This document shows, in pieces, positions 34,006-48,095 of a DNA stretch of 64,000 nucleotides. Under the pieces are notes generated by a model. The model was not told the DNA's origin. It did no database searches and saw only the letters and a list, made by a program, of their open reading frames with translations. The stretch is from positions 551,001-615,000 of the forward strand of contig BSBK01002053.1 in assembly GCA_027943335.1 (NCBI GenBank), written 5' to 3'. Each line of letters starts with the position of its first letter. The stretch's first letter is position 1. A program made the position numbers and the translations under genes. The stretch is from Chamaecyparis obtusa. Taxonomy: Eukaryota; Streptophyta; Pinopsida; Cupressales; Cupressaceae.

Positions 34006-37000
34006 TACATAGCTGAAGATATTGTAACTGATTCTGATTCTAAAGATGATATAGAATTTGTATTTGTTGCTATGAAAGATGACTCAGAAGAGGAAGAGAA
34101 ACATGAAGAGACAACACTGATCTCTAAAGTAAGAAGAAATGATACATGGATCATAGACAGTGGTTGTACACATCATATGACCGATGATGTAGAGAAGTTT
34201 GATCATCTTGTTGAATATAATGGAGGATCTGTGAGAATGGGAAATGATGCACCTTGTATGGTAAGAGGTAAAGGCTCACTGATGATCAATGATAGACTAC
34301 AATGTGAAAATGCATATTGGGTAGATGGATTGAACTATAATTTGTTAAGTGTGGCTCAGCTAAACAATTCAGGCCACCGACTGGCTTTTGAGAGCAAAAA
34401 GGTGAAGATCTATGATGATGGAGGAAGACTTGTTAGAACTGGTACACAATCCAGAGGTAATCTATTCTATCTTGATATGGATCAGTCTTCTTGTTTTTTA
34501 ATAAAGGATGAAGATGCTTGGTTGTGGCACAGAAGGTTATGCCATGTGAACTTTGACAACATGATCAAGATTAGTAGAAAGAAAAGAGTTAGAGGATTTC
34601 CTAACTTGACAAAACCTGATCATGCCAAGTGCCATGCATGTCAGAAAGGTAAGATGACTAAGTCTAGTTTTAAAAGAAAAGACTATTCAACAAAGAAGAT
34701 ACTTGAGTTGGTTCATACCAACCTATGTGGTCCTATGAGAACTTAGAGCTATTCTAGTGATAGATATTTTATTCTTTTTGTTGATGACTATACTAGACTA
34801 ATGACTGTTATGTTCTTGAAAGAGAAATCTAAAGCTTTCAAAATGTTTAAATGGTATAAAGCTAAGGTAGAGAAAGAAACTAAAAAGGCAATAAAATGTT
34901 TAAGATCTGATAGAGGAGGTGAATTTATCTCTGATGAATTTACTAATTTTTGTAATGAGCATGGAATCAAAAGATAGGTATCTGCACTGAGGACACCTTA
35001 GAAAAATGGCATTACTGAAAGAAGGAATAGGTCTATAATTGACTATGCTAGGACATTGATGTTACAGAAGAATGTTACTCAGACATATTAGAGGGAAGCT
35101 ATCAGCATAGCTGTGTATGTTCTTAATCGAGTACAACTGAAGAAGGACTCCAACTGAACACCTTATGAACTGTGGTTTGGACACAAACCTACTGTAAGTT
35201 ATTTTAGAATTTTTGGAAGTAAATGCTTTATTTTGAAAGATGAGAGAAATGGAAAATTTGATTCTAAAGGAGATGTAGGGATATTTCTGGGATATTCCAC
35301 TACAAGTAAAGCATATAAATGTTTGAATAAAGCTACAAATAAGATAGTTGAAAGTACTAATGTGCATGTTGATGAATTTGATGACTAGTACATAGAGGAA
35401 AGTACAAAGGAACTGGAAGACTACGGTAGATTCACTTACATTGAACATCTAGAGTATCTACGAACACCGCAAACTGTGTCAACCAGTCAACAGGGAAATA
35501 ATGCAGGACAATAGGCAACACAAACTGAGGAACAAAATGGAGCTACCGAGCAAGAAAATGACCTTGAGCAGGATGAACAAGAAAGGAAAAATCAAGTTCT
35601 GGCTAGTTTTTTCAAAAGACATCATCTTGAAACACAAATCATTGGAGAAAAACATGTTGGAATGCAAACTAGAATCAAAACAAGACAAGCTGCATGTTTA
35701 ATTTGTGAATTTGAACCTAAAACTATGAAAGTTGCATTAGAGAATGAAGAATGGGTTAATGCAATGAAGGAGGAAATAGAAAAAATAGAGAAGAACAAAA
35801 CTTGGTCCTTAGTACCCTAACCAAAAGATAAGAATGTTATCGGTACTTAGTGGATATAAAGGAAAAAATTGAATGAAAATGGTGAAGTCACAAGAAATAA
35901 AGCTAGATTGGTATGCAAGGGATATGCACAGGAAGAAGGCATTGACTATGGTGAAACATTTGCACCTGTTGCTAGATTAGGAGTTATAATGCTACTTGCA
36001 TATGCGGCACACAAGAAATTCAAAGTCTATCAAATGGATGTGAAGTCAACATTTTTGAATGGTATACTTGAAGAAGAGGTCTACATTGAACAACCTGAAG
36101 GATTTGTTGATCCTGACAATAAAGACATGGTATGTAGATTACATAAAGCTTTATATAGATTGAAGTAAGCACCAAGAGCATGGTACAAAAGACTACATAC
36201 TTACTTGTTAAGTATTGGATTTGTAAGAACAACTAAAAACAACAATCTGTATGGAGAGATTAAGTTCTTTCTTGGACTACAAGTGATTCAGTAGAGTGAT
36301 GGAATATTCATCACACAATCTAAATACATAAAGGAAGTACTGAAGACATTTGGCATGGAAGATGCTAAACCTATGGGAACATTGATGGCTACTGGATGCA
36401 AATTGACAAAGGAGGATGAAACTACAGAGGTAAATCAGATAGTCTACTGATCCATGATTGGTAAGTTAATGTACGTAGTTCACAGTAGACCAGATATAGT
36501 ACATGTTGTGGGAATTGTTGGAAGATTTTTTGCTAATCCTAGAGAATCACACATGATAGCTACAAAAAGGATCTTAAGATACCTGAAGAAAATAGAGAAT
36601 TATGGATTATGGTATCCTAAGGAAGGGAAGTTTGAACTGAAAGTTCACACCAATGCTGATTGGGCTGGAAATGTGGATGATAGAAAAAGCACCACCAGAG
36701 GAGCATTTTTATTTGGTGAAAGACTTGTAACCTAGACAAGTAAAAAGAAAGCTTGTATTTATCAGTCTACCACTGAAGCAAAATATGTTGCTACTGCTAC
36801 TAACTGTTCAAACATTGCATATATCAAACAAGTGTTGGAAGGAATGAAGGAGGTAATCACTAACCCGGTGATTATATATTGTGACAACACTAGTGCTATT
36901 AATATTTCAAAGAATCCTGTGATGCACTCTAAGACAAAGCATATATCTATTAAGTATCATTACTTAAGAGAACAAGTGCAAGAGAAGAAAGTGAAGTTAG

Positions 37001-37179
37001 AATTTGTTACATCTAAAGAACAACTTGTAGATATTTTTACAAAGGCTCTACCGAAGGACACATTTGAATACTTGAGGACTAGACTTGGGGTCCGTCCCCT
37101 GTCTATCGGTCACAAAGGTGATCTAGATGTTGCATCAGCCTACTTATATCAGAAGATCATTCATGTTGATGTAGCATAG
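34006..37179 (+). pseudogene. Copia-D pol with RT active site deleted
   Basis: One frame with many stops. Protease WIIDSGCTHHM (about 34,147), integrase (HTNLCGP, where Copia-A has HTDLCGP: Asp to Asn; RSDRGGEF; ERRNRS), RT and RNase H. Against Copia-A about 130 bp are missing after NNLY (36,250), an in-frame loss that removes the catalytic FVDD motif. Stops at 34744, 34975, 35089, 36448 and 36733 are TAG or TGA where Copia-A has CAG, CAG, TGG, CGA and TGG. TAG at 36292-36294 is shared with Copia-A. RNase H motifs YCDNTSAI and HYLREQV remain. Confidence 0.9.
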
Positions 37180-37622
37180 TTCACACTTTGAATCATGTTC
37201 AAGGTTGTGATTAAGTTTGAGAATTTAACCGATTGGATTATCAGTATTGAGAGATACAGAGGAAGACATAATTGTTTTGTTTATTTGTTTCTTTGGCATT
37301 GTTGTCAAAGGGAGAGATAAACAATATGAAAAGGAACAAGATATGAAAAGGAATGAGAATTATCTAAGGGAGAGATAATCTGAATGAGATAGAGTATTGA
37401 AGATCAGTTACAGAGAACAGAAGTAGGAACAAGAGAACTGAATGGTACAACTACAAAATGGTAAAGTTGTATTATCTAATGATGTTTAGTAACATAGTGA
37501 TTAAACATATTAAGTCTATTCAACTTACTACATTTTGTTCACAAAGTTGTAGAATGTATGTTTGGTATGTGTATGGTACATTTCATATTACTTGAGTTGC
37601 CATCAATGCCAAAGGGAGAGAT
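37180..37622 (+). other. Copia-D 3' untranslated region with polypurine tract
   Basis: No gene. Repeats of AAAGGGAGAGAT-like sequence, with the last (37,611-37,622) directly before the LTR acting as polypurine tract, as in Copia-A. Confidence 0.75.
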
Positions 37623-39112
37623 TGTTGGACTACAACTGATTTAGAATCTAATTGAAGAATCTGTGATTAAAAGATCACTGAGGAGTTGCTGATTAGATAT
37701 GTAATATGATTAAATTAGTATTATGTTGTCATTGATGTCAACTAGCTTGACAACACTTATCTTGTAAGTTACTATACCGAGACATCTGAAGAAAGGTGAA
37801 AAAGAGATGAAGAACAAAAAAATCTACATGACGAAAGATGTACATGATAGATGAGGATAAGGAACACATTGAGTAACTTGTTGATGAGTCTATGACTTGA
37901 TGATATTGACTTTATTATGTTGCATTCATCTATGATGAAGTATAGAGCTGAAAGACACAAAGCAATGTTGTCAGTAAATGAAGCATTTCTAGTATACACT
38001 GATGGAGTGTAGTGTATACCAATCAGAGTATTAGCCAAGCAGTGTTCACCGACGCATTTCTTTGTTAACCGAGTGGAATAGAATGTATTCAATGATTAGT
38101 TTAGCCGATAAGATTGATGAGCTGGAAAGAGTATAACTTTGAGGTAACAGATAATGTTTGTTACATAGATTGACGGATGACAAAATTCAGGGAAGATCTA
38201 ATGGAGAAAATTGAAATGTGTTATTGACACAAGTACTAAGAAAGTTTGAAGTAGCAAAATATATGAATGTGGTTAAGCGGAAAAATCTGATGGTGGAGAA
38301 GAAAACAATTTACTCATCTATATAAGAGAACATAATTTCTTTAGTAAAGAGGTCAGAAAAAGTAGAAGCTGCAGGAATATCACGTGAACAAGGTTTTCAT
38401 GCATTCTGATCATACTGGTTAGTAAGAATCAAGCTACAGAATAGTTACCGAGCTACAGAGAGTAATTACCAACAGACAGTAAGTTGATATAGTATTGAAT
38501 CTGAAGTGAAATATTGATCAGAAGGATTTGTATGGACTAAATATTGATCTGTAATCTGCAATTGAAGTTGTATTAAGGTAGGTCATTTACTGTTACATAT
38601 TTAACCATTGTATACAGTTAAAATCTCTTAATCGAGTGGACTCTAAAAGTCTTATGATGTATCATTCATAGAATGAACATTGTTATCCTGTCAACCCTAT
38701 AGTGAATGCTGGTTAGATGATAACTTCTAGTCTAAAATCCTCTAACAAGATCACATCTGATAGTGTGTTTGTAACCTTTAACAGGGTTGGGTCTTAACCG
38801 ACCTCACTTCAGAAGAGTGAACAATTTTTGGGTTGCTGGTCCTAGGTGGTTTTTCCCTTTACAAGGTTTCCACGTTAAATCTCTTGTGTTATGTGTTGAT
38901 TGTGATATTTGTTTGTTATCATACTTTACATATTACATGTTAGATTTGATTGGTAAACTGTTATAGTATTTGACTGGTAATCGATAAAAGCACAGACATT
39001 GAGAGTTATTATTATTTATCGACAAGTAGAAATTGAAGAAATATTTTTGAATTATACATTTTGTTTTTGGACGGTGGATAACTGATTCACCCCCCTCTCA
39101 GTTATTCTAACA
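37623..39112 (+). repeat. Copia-D 3' LTR
   Basis: 1,490 bp from TGTTGGACTACAACTG to TTCTAACA. It is the most complete LTR copy of this family in the window. TATA box at 38,319-38,325. Confidence 0.93.
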
Positions 39113-41150
39113 ACACCTATTCTGCACTACGTGCAAGTGCCAGGATAAGTGTTGTGAAGTTATTGTTGATGGTGGAGGTGCTTATAATCTAGTGTTAGAA
39201 GAAATGGTCACAAAGTTAAAGTTGGAAAGGGAAAAACACCCCCATATGTACCGAATTGCCTGGGTGTAGGATGACCACAAGGTCTTGGTCAATGAGCAGT
39301 GCTTAGTGAAGTTCAAGATTGGAAGTTAGTGATCTGAGGTACTCTATGATATCATACCCATGGATGCATGTCATTTGTCTCTAGCAAGGCCTTGGTAGTT
39401 TGAAAAGCACTCTATACATGATGGTTGTGCTAATACTTATTCTTTGACAAAGGATGGAGTCTGACAAGCTAAATCTATTGAAGGAAACATGGGAAAAGGT
39501 GCTAGAATATGTTTAGTTGATGGAAGGAAGTTCTTAGAAGGTATGAGACATGAGCATATGTGTTTTTCTTTAATTCCAAAATTTGGTAAAAAGGAAATAG
39601 AAGATGTACTTGTAGAAGTTGCAGACTTGTTGGAGGAGTTTCAGGATATTATATTGGATAATGTACCTTATGGATTTCCACCGGTGAGAAAGATCAATCA
39701 TCAGATGGACTTGATTCTAGGGGCCAGTTTTCCAACCAAGGCAGCCCATGGGATGACTCTGGTAGAGAGTGAGCAATTGAACATACAAGTGCAAGATTTG
39801 TTACATACGAGATTGATCTGAGAGAGTTTGAGTCCATGTGTTGTACCAGTAGTATTATCATCAAATAAAAATGGATAATAGAGGATGGGTACAAATTCTT
39901 GAGCTAACAATAAGATCACTATTAAGTACATATTTCCCTTGCCAAGGATGGATGATATTATGGATTGTTTGAGTGGAGCTGTGTATTTCACAAAGATAGA
40001 CCTAAAGAGTAGATATCATCAAATCAAGATCAGAGAGGGAGATGAATGGAAGAAATACTTCAAGACAAAGAATGGATTGTATGAGTTTTTAGTCATGCCT
40101 TTTGGGATGACCAATGCACTGAGAACATTCATGCAGCTCATGAACAAAGTACTGAAATAATTTTTAAGTAAGTTTGTCATTTTTTATTTGGATGATATTT
40201 TGACCTTCAATGAGACATTGGAAGAACATGTAATGCATGTTCATAGGGTATTTGAAAGTTTAAGGGAAGAGAAGTTGTTGATTAATCTAAAGAATTACAT
40301 TTTTATGAAGAATGAGTTAGTGTATCTGGGATTTGTAGTTCCGGTAGAAGGTCTAAAAATGGACCTAGAGGAGGTGAAGGCTATCCTCAGATGGCCTACT
40401 CCAAGGATTTCTACTGAGGTAAGATCTTTTCATGGTTTGGATAGCTTTTATAGAAAGTTTATTCAAAATTTTAATAGTATTTGTGGACCCTTGACTGAAA
40501 TAATGAGAGGGGATAGGAAATAGTTAAAGTGGACAATAGGAGAAGATAAGAGTTTTGAATTGTTGAAAAGAAAAGTTATAGAACAACATATTTTAGGTCT
40601 TCCAGATTTTAAAAAGGTTTTTAAAGTAGACTATGATGCTAGTGGTAATGCTATTGGTAATGTTATTGGAGTCATTTTGAGTTAGGAAGGTAAACCCATT
40701 GCTTATTTCAGTGAGAATTTGAATGGTGCCAAGAGAAAATATAATATTTATGATCAATGGTTCTATCTTATAGTTCAGGGAATTGAGGAAGTGGAGACAT
40801 TATATTTTTCCAAAAGAGTTTGTTTTATTTAATAATCATCAAGATTTGCAATATTTGAACAGTCAGGGAAAGTTGAATCAGAGGCATTTGAAATGGGTTA
40901 AGTTTTTGCAAAGTTACACTTTTTTTTTGAAACACAGGAGTTCAAAGTCTAATATGTTTCCAGATGCTCTTAGTGGGAGACAAATTGTGCTAAAAAAGAT
41001 GCAGATTAAGGTTGTTGGGCTCAAGAAACTCAAGAGTTTGTACCCCAAGGATCTTGATTTTGACGAAGCTTGGAAATTTTGTATAGAATTTGTTACTCTA
41101 GATAGAACCAAATGGTTGGAATTCATAATCTAGAATGGTATGTTATTTAG
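39113..41150 (+). pseudogene. Chromovirus protease, RT and RNase H
   Basis: Resumes after Copia-D. Protease VIVDGGGAYNLV (about 39,160; DGG for the active site) and HMYRIAWV. RT contains [34 protein letters not shown] and YLDD at 40,185-40,196. RNase H follows (VDYDASGNAIG, IAYFSENLNGAK), then a frameshift near 40,775 and the LNQRHLKWVKFLQSY end. At least eight stops precede or interrupt RT (for example near 39,268, 39,330, 39,398, 39,820 and 40,158). Non-functional. Confidence 0.88.
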
Positions 41151-42450
41151 AGGTAGTTAGTTGTGCATTCCAAGGAGCACCATGAGGGAGAATATAAGTA
41201 AAGAAAAGCATAGTGGAGGAGTGGTTGGACATTTTGGTTGAGATAAAACCATTTCTCTAGATAGTGAAAATTATTATTGGTCACAGTTGTAGCAAGATGT
41301 TAAGAAATTTGTACAAGGTTGTAGGGTATGTCAGATGGAAAAAGGAGACAAGAAAAATATAAGATTATATCAGTCATTACTTGTACTAGAGAAGCCATGG
41401 GAGGTTATTAGTATGGAATTTGTTCTTGGTCTACCAATTACTCAGAGAGGTCATGATTTCATTTTTGTAGTGGTAGATAGGTTTTCAAAGATGGCACATT
41501 TCATTCCTTGCCAGAAGATTAATGATGTTGTTCATGTAGCAGAATTTTTTTTTGGGGAGGTGGCTAGTCTACCAAGGAGAATTGTTTTATATCAGGACAC
41601 CAAGTGTGTTGGGTACTTTTGGAGAACCTTGTGGAAAAAGTTGAAGATAGATTTGAATTTTAGCTCATCACACCATCTACAGACTAATGGACTGACATGA
41701 GTGGTGAATAGGAGTTTGGGGAATCTGTTGAGATGCTTGGTTGGATATAAACCAAAGGGATGGGATTTGATTTTATCACGAGCAAAATTTTCATATAATA
41801 ATTATGTCAATAGGAGCACTAGTAAATCACCATTTCAGATAGTATATGGAATTAATCCTAGAAATGCATCAGACTTATGAAATTTGGACAAAGGAGAGAC
41901 AAGTAGTATTGATGCTAAAGACTTTGCAAAACACTTGAAGAAATTGTATGAGGAGGTACGAAAGCATATTAATAAAATGAATACACAGTACAAGGCTAAG
42001 GTAGATAAGAAAAGGAGGCATAAGGAATTTTAGGTGGGGGATGAAGTAATGGTTCATTTGAGAAAGGAGAGATTTCTAGTAGGAACATACAATAAGTTGA
42101 AGATGAAGAAGTTTGGGCCATGCAAAATTCTGAAGAAGCATGATTCAAGAAATGATTATGAAGTAGATTTGCCCAGTGAACTCAATATTTCACCAATATT
42201 TAACATTTAAGATCTAAAAAAATATCATGGAGTTGTTGGGAATCAGGTCACAGAAGCACAGTGCAATATTCCAACAACTAATTCAGCTATAGAGGATATT
42301 GAAGATATCTTGGATAGTCATGTTGGAAGAAGCACAAGGAACCAGACATATGAAGAATATTTGGTCAAATGGAAAGGATGAACTATAGAAGATTCATCAT
42401 GGATATCAAGAGAGGAGGTTAACCATCTTGGTTTTCCTTTGAATACCTGA
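41151..42450 (+). pseudogene. Chromovirus integrase with chromodomain
   Basis: Zinc domain (GVVGHFG...CRVCQMEKG), core and C-terminal chromodomain. The acids of the core are all altered: SMEFVLGLP (Asp to Glu), LYQDTK where SDRDTK is usual, and a TGA at 41698-41700 where the Glu should be. The chromodomain near 42,340-42,420 reads TYEEYLVKWKG, stop, TIEDSSWI, which identifies the chromovirus group; chromodomains direct integration to marked chromatin. Stops also lie near 41,878, 42,031 and 42,208. Confidence 0.88.
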
Positions 42451-42491
42451 GATGTGACAAGGTCACTTCTCAAATTACCTTGGGTGTCTAG

Positions 42492-43318
42492 TGCAGGAGC
42501 TTCCGAGTGTAAGGGAAATCTTGCATCACCCAAAAATATTTTTTGGTTTCTTTTCAATAAGGGGCTATCTTGTGCAAAGCTACTATTTTTGGAAATTTTC
42601 TATTTTTTGTAAGTTTTTGTTTGAGCTCAGAATGTTCTATTTTCTTCCCTAGAGGTTTACTTTGGTTATATCATCCTACTAGTAAAGTTTCATTGCAAGA
42701 TCGAGACTAGTTTTGAAGATATTGAAAATTTTCAGTATTGGCAGAAGGATACAAAAACTTTGAACTCAGTTTTGAAGGCTTTAGAGGCTTCAAAAGGGGT
42801 TGAAACCTCGGCTAACTAGAGCATGTGAAAATTACATGTTGTAGAGAACTTTGTGTCATTTCCAAAATGGGATTATAATAGCCAATCAAGTCAACAAGCA
42901 ATGAGTTATGGTCTCTGAAAATTACACTACTGAAAATAGAAAAAAATGAAATTCCTTAAGAATTTATTTTTGAGTTCTAACAGTTGTTTGGTCCCATTCT
43001 AATGTAATAAAAATGAATAATAATATCTTAGGGATGGTCGGCCTCAACCTTTAGGGTTAAAATTTTTGAAACCTTCTTGGACGGTTAAAATTGCCTATAT
43101 AATGAAGGCCAGTAGGGTTATCTAGTGAAATTTGTTTTTGGAAGTTCCATCTAGTGGCTTTGGCTTGCAAAATATTGTAATGAAAAATACCCATGTGGCT
43201 ATGCATGTTATATTTTTGAACATTGTAATTCCATTTCATTGGAGATAATAGAAAGCTAATTTCTTGTTATTCACAACTATGTTGTGTGTGTTTGTGTTAA
43301 TAAGAGGAGTACCCTTCA
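42492..43318 (+). repeat. Chromovirus 3' LTR
   Basis: 827 bp, starting TGCAGGAGC and ending CCCTTCA; matches 29,450-30,273 throughout. TATA box at 43,096-43,103. Confidence 0.85.
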
Positions 43319-43339
43319 TCAAAACTCTACTTATCATTT

Positions 43340-43342
<3 letters not shown>

Positions 43343-43416
<74 letters not shown>
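43343..43416. repeat. (AT)n then (GTAT)n microsatellite
   Basis: About 62 bp of AT repeats followed by three GTAT units. The two small frames crossing it are artefacts of the repeat. Confidence 0.95.
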
Positions 43417-43417
<1 letters not shown>

Positions 43418-45839
43418 CCAATGTCTCATTATATTTAGAAATAAAATGCTAATGTCCTGATCTGGGGGATAAAAATCAGTAAAATTGAAGTGTCCCCAAT
43501 GCTCCAAGAATCAACACCATTACAAAGTGCTCAAAAAATTAATTCCAACGCAACTTGAATAGATGAAAATAGAATTTATACACCAAATTTATGGTTGGTC
43601 AAACTAGATACAAAGGCCATCAAAAAAGGTGAAAATTTTACATTTTCAAAATTGGTCAAATTTGGTGTCATCATGAAGATCTTGTCACCGTGATTCCAAT
43701 GATGTTTGTTTCATTGAAAATGAAGCTCATACACAAAATATATTATTGGTCAAAGGTTAGAGTTGATTAACTTGACTAAAGTTGACTGGTGACATCAACA
43801 TGACCTCATCATGTTGATTGGGTAACCTATATATCTAATGTGGTCCAATCAAGATGTGACATGTGGCACTTGTAGAGGGAGTCAACATCTAAAATGGTTT
43901 GGTGATGTGGCAGAGTCAACAAATAAAGAGATGCCATGTGGTCCAACTAGGTGGCACCACGTGACACTCAGGTGGCGGAGCTAAATGTCTATTATGGGTT
44001 TTGAAGCCCTTTTTTTTTCTTAAGTTTTTACAAACAATAATGGTAACAATGTGGAAGTAATACCACCATGAGATACAAACAAGTACATATACACAACTCA
44101 ATTACACTTAACAATCCTTTTGGGTCTCATGATGTAGAATTACGTATAACAAAATAAATAATTAGATTAAGAATGATTACAATTAACTTACATGAATAAC
44201 AATTACATCTAATACCATAAGGTATACATAATGATATAGCATCCTCTACATAAGTCATAGGGTTTGTCACAATAATCGATTAAAAAATAACATACAATAT
44301 TTGCAACTCTGAAGCATTGATACAAGATATAATCATGAACATTAAAGATAGGAATGAACAAGCCTCCAATGAAGAATAAGAAGGTAAAAGGAACAAGCAT
44401 CCTCCAGCACCACTACAGGAATGTCAAAATCTCAAATGGTAAAAGATAACACTACCACCCAACCTCATGGAACCAAAGGTCCACTCTAAGCGTGCTGAGG
44501 AGATAACAACAAACCCCACTCAAATAACAAAGTCCATCAAAACATCTAAGAAAAGGTCCTAAAGGATTTCTAACTCAAAGGGGTACCACAACTAATGACA
44601 AATAAACATCAAATAACCAGCTCATACCAAACACCAAATAATACAAGATAAACTACCAAGTAATAATGTTACAACAAAGATACACCACCAAGTAATATAA
44701 AAAAACCAAGAAAACCACCAAAGGAAAATGCATATAAAATAAGAAGGAGACTTAGGCTACATACTATGGGAGTGTCATCACATGGACAACTACTTGAGTT
44801 ACCCTAGAGTAGTCTCTCTAGACCTTGTACCCTCAAGCGTTTATCAGGTTGAGTTACCCTGGACTGGCCACCGTGGACCCCAGACCCTCAACATGACCCA
44901 TGCGAAACTAGAATACCCTCTCATGAAGATGAGGAATTCTAATCATACCTACTCTGTAGGTATCATCCCATTCCCATCCTTAGCCTATACAAGCACTCAA
45001 GGTATGGGCGAGGCATCAATGATCAATCTTGTATTTAATGTTGTCCCCAAATTTTATTATTAGGTTATCACTTATTAAATAACTTTACCTTGGTACTGGC
45101 CTCTTTGGGCCTCAAACCCCTATTGTAAGCCACTCCCCTAAAATGCTCCTATTTAACCTCCCCTAGGCTCACAATCAAACAATAGCCACATAGGTTCCAA
45201 AATAATAATATAATTAACACTCGATCTATAAAAGGCATCGGGGACACACACACTAGCCCTAATCCAACCATCATAAAGAAAATGTACACTTGAAACATAT
45301 ATGCAACCATAAATATGCAATCTCCAATACAGTTCCAGACAAAACATTAACAGAAAACCCAAGTGACCTCAATTACTCCCTAAAGCCTCTGGTTAAACAA
45401 CCACCTCAATATTCCACTATCCATAACGACAAATAAAACATCTATAAGCATAACCACACAATAGACTCAAACCCACAAAAAGTCCTTTAACTAACCATCA
45501 AATGCATAAAGTAAAACTAATAAATAATCTATTTATAATAAACTAAAAAAATGAATCAAATTAAATAAACTAATTTAAAATTAAAATGAATTAAATATCA
45601 AACATACCAATTTAAATTTGAATTAAAACTAAATTAAATATTTTAATAATATTAAATTTAACTAAATTTAAATTAATTAATAAATAAATAAAAACTAAAC
45701 ATAAAAAAATATTTTTTTATATAAAAAAGAGAGTATCCGCATGCAAGGGAGGGGTACTGGCCAACCCCTCCTTGCTACCCTATGGAAACACTATTGTCAT
45801 GGCAGTAGTGACTAACCCTACGATAGCACTACTACCGTG
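43417..45839. other. Intergenic AT-rich DNA without recognised genes
   Basis: No coding signal I trust. It includes an imperfect tandem pair around TTGAGTTACCCT (about 44,791-44,900, unit about 59 bp), which explains the open frame at 44,782-45,063, and a strongly A/T stretch at 45,490-45,730. It could be an old, unrecognisable transposon. Confidence 0.5.
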
Positions 45840-45858
45840 GTAGTAGTGGCTATCGTAG
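45818..45858. repeat. Inverted repeat
   Basis: Arm 45,818-45,836 (CTACGATAGCACTACTACC) and arm 45,839-45,858 pair around a GT loop with one bulged G. It overlaps the start of the 37-bp tandem repeat. Confidence 0.75.
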
Positions 45859-45950
45859 GCAGTCAACTGATGCACGGTAGCAATGGCTATCGTCAGCAGT
45901 CTACTGCTCCACAGTAGCAGTGGTTGTCGTTAGTAGTTTATTGCTGCATG
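45840..45950. repeat. 37-bp tandem repeat, three units
   Basis: Units 45,840-45,876, 45,877-45,913 and 45,914-45,950, each starting GTAGYARTGG and continuing YTRTCGT. GC-richer than the surroundings. Decayed copies of GTAGTAGTG occur on both sides (45,760-46,010). Confidence 0.8.
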
Positions 45951-46121
45951 AAAATAGTCATGACTACTACGAGGTAGTAGTGTGAGCTGCTACAACAGTA
46001 ATTGCTGCTAGGGGGTTGGGAAATGGGTTCCTCACCCCATATTTAATTAAAAAGAATTTTTATAATAATATTTTTTTAAAATTATTTTTAAAAAAATAAA
46101 AATCACCACACAATTCTAGGA

Positions 46122-47205
<1,084 letters not shown>

Positions 47206-48092
47206 TGTAATCACCTAAAAATGGACAAAGATCAAATTAAAAAAATCAAGTTAAATCAAAGCAAATCAAGGACAAAATTGAAGCAATTGAATCACAATGC
47301 ACATTTAGCCAATCAAAATTAAAATCAAGTCTTAATTTGAGATCAATCAAAATTGAGAGCATTTTAATCAAATGCAATCAAATTAAAATACAATTAAATA
47401 AATTAATTGTATAGTCTTGGATTAAATTAAATTCAACCTATTCAAGGGGTACATGGCTAAAATAAATCAATTAAATCAATTCATAAATCTCAATTACTCT
47501 TAACAAACCAAAAGGAGAGGAAATTCAATCAACCAATGAGATTTAAGGAAAGGCATTCACATGGATCAAGCCAAATTGAATCTCAATCACTCAAAGTGAA
47601 AGAGAATCTTGTCCATCCATCTTGTCTACTTGTCCCAAGCTTTGAGGACACAAACTTTGCATTGTCTTCAAAGGGTGGAACCAAAGACTCAACCAAGGTT
47701 TAATCATGATCAAACACAACTACACCCCCTACCATTGGAAAATCTATAAAAGGAAGACCAAATTCCTTCATAATTATCAACCACACATCTAAGAATTGCA
47801 TTGAACCTCTTGCAATTTGAGTTTAGAAAGGCATTTGAGAGCATAATTAGCATTTACTTTGATAATTGTTAGCAATAGCATTGTTTATCTTTATCATTCT
47901 CATTCTAGGACTGTCATTAATGAGAGCTTGCTGAGAGCTTATTCATTAACATCTTAGTTAGAGAGCCATAGGATGCTCAATTGATCATTAATTTTTCTAA
48001 ATAGTTTCTCTATTGTGGTTTAAATTAGTTACTATTTCATTTATTATTGATGTTCAACCTTAATTCTATGAAGATACTTTTATTAGTATACA
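47206..48092 (+). repeat. Tat-2 5' LTR
   Basis: TGTAATCACC to AGTATACA. TATA box TATAAAA at 47,745-47,751. The GAGAGCTTGCTGAGAGCTTA block near the end is shared with the 3' LTR. Confidence 0.97.
47745..47751 (+). promoter_or_regulatory. TATA box of Tat-2 5' LTR
   Basis: AATCTATAAAAGGAAG. In the 3' LTR the equivalent reads AATCAAAGGAAG: the TATA is deleted there. Confidence 0.65.
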
Positions 48093-48095
48093 AAA

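Larger units (their letters stand above)
31550..39112 (+). mobile_element. Copia-D: full-length Ty1/copia inserted in the chromovirus
   Basis: Two LTRs, primer site, gag, pol and polypurine tract, 7.56 kb. Flanked by GCACC (31,545-31,549) and ACACC (39,113-39,117), a target duplication with one change. Removing it rejoins the chromovirus between gag and protease. It is a sister of Copia-A, and both carry a TAG at the same codon of RT. Confidence 0.93.
29450..43318 (+). mobile_element. Ty3/gypsy chromovirus, split by Copia-D
   Basis: LTR, Met-tRNA-like primer site, gag, protease, RT, RNase H, integrase with chromodomain, and LTR in order. A full-length copia (31,550-39,112) interrupts it between gag and protease. 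LTRs are 824 and 827 bp. I found no target duplication (CTTGA before, TCAAA after), so one edge may have changed. All enzymes are damaged. Confidence 0.88.

Noticed and set aside
43236..43452. Frames with long Tyr-Ile runs
   Set aside because: Translation of the (AT)n microsatellite.
44782..45063. Open frame of 93 codons in intergenic DNA
   Set aside because: It spans an imperfect tandem repeat and has no recognisable motif; openness is explained by the repeat.
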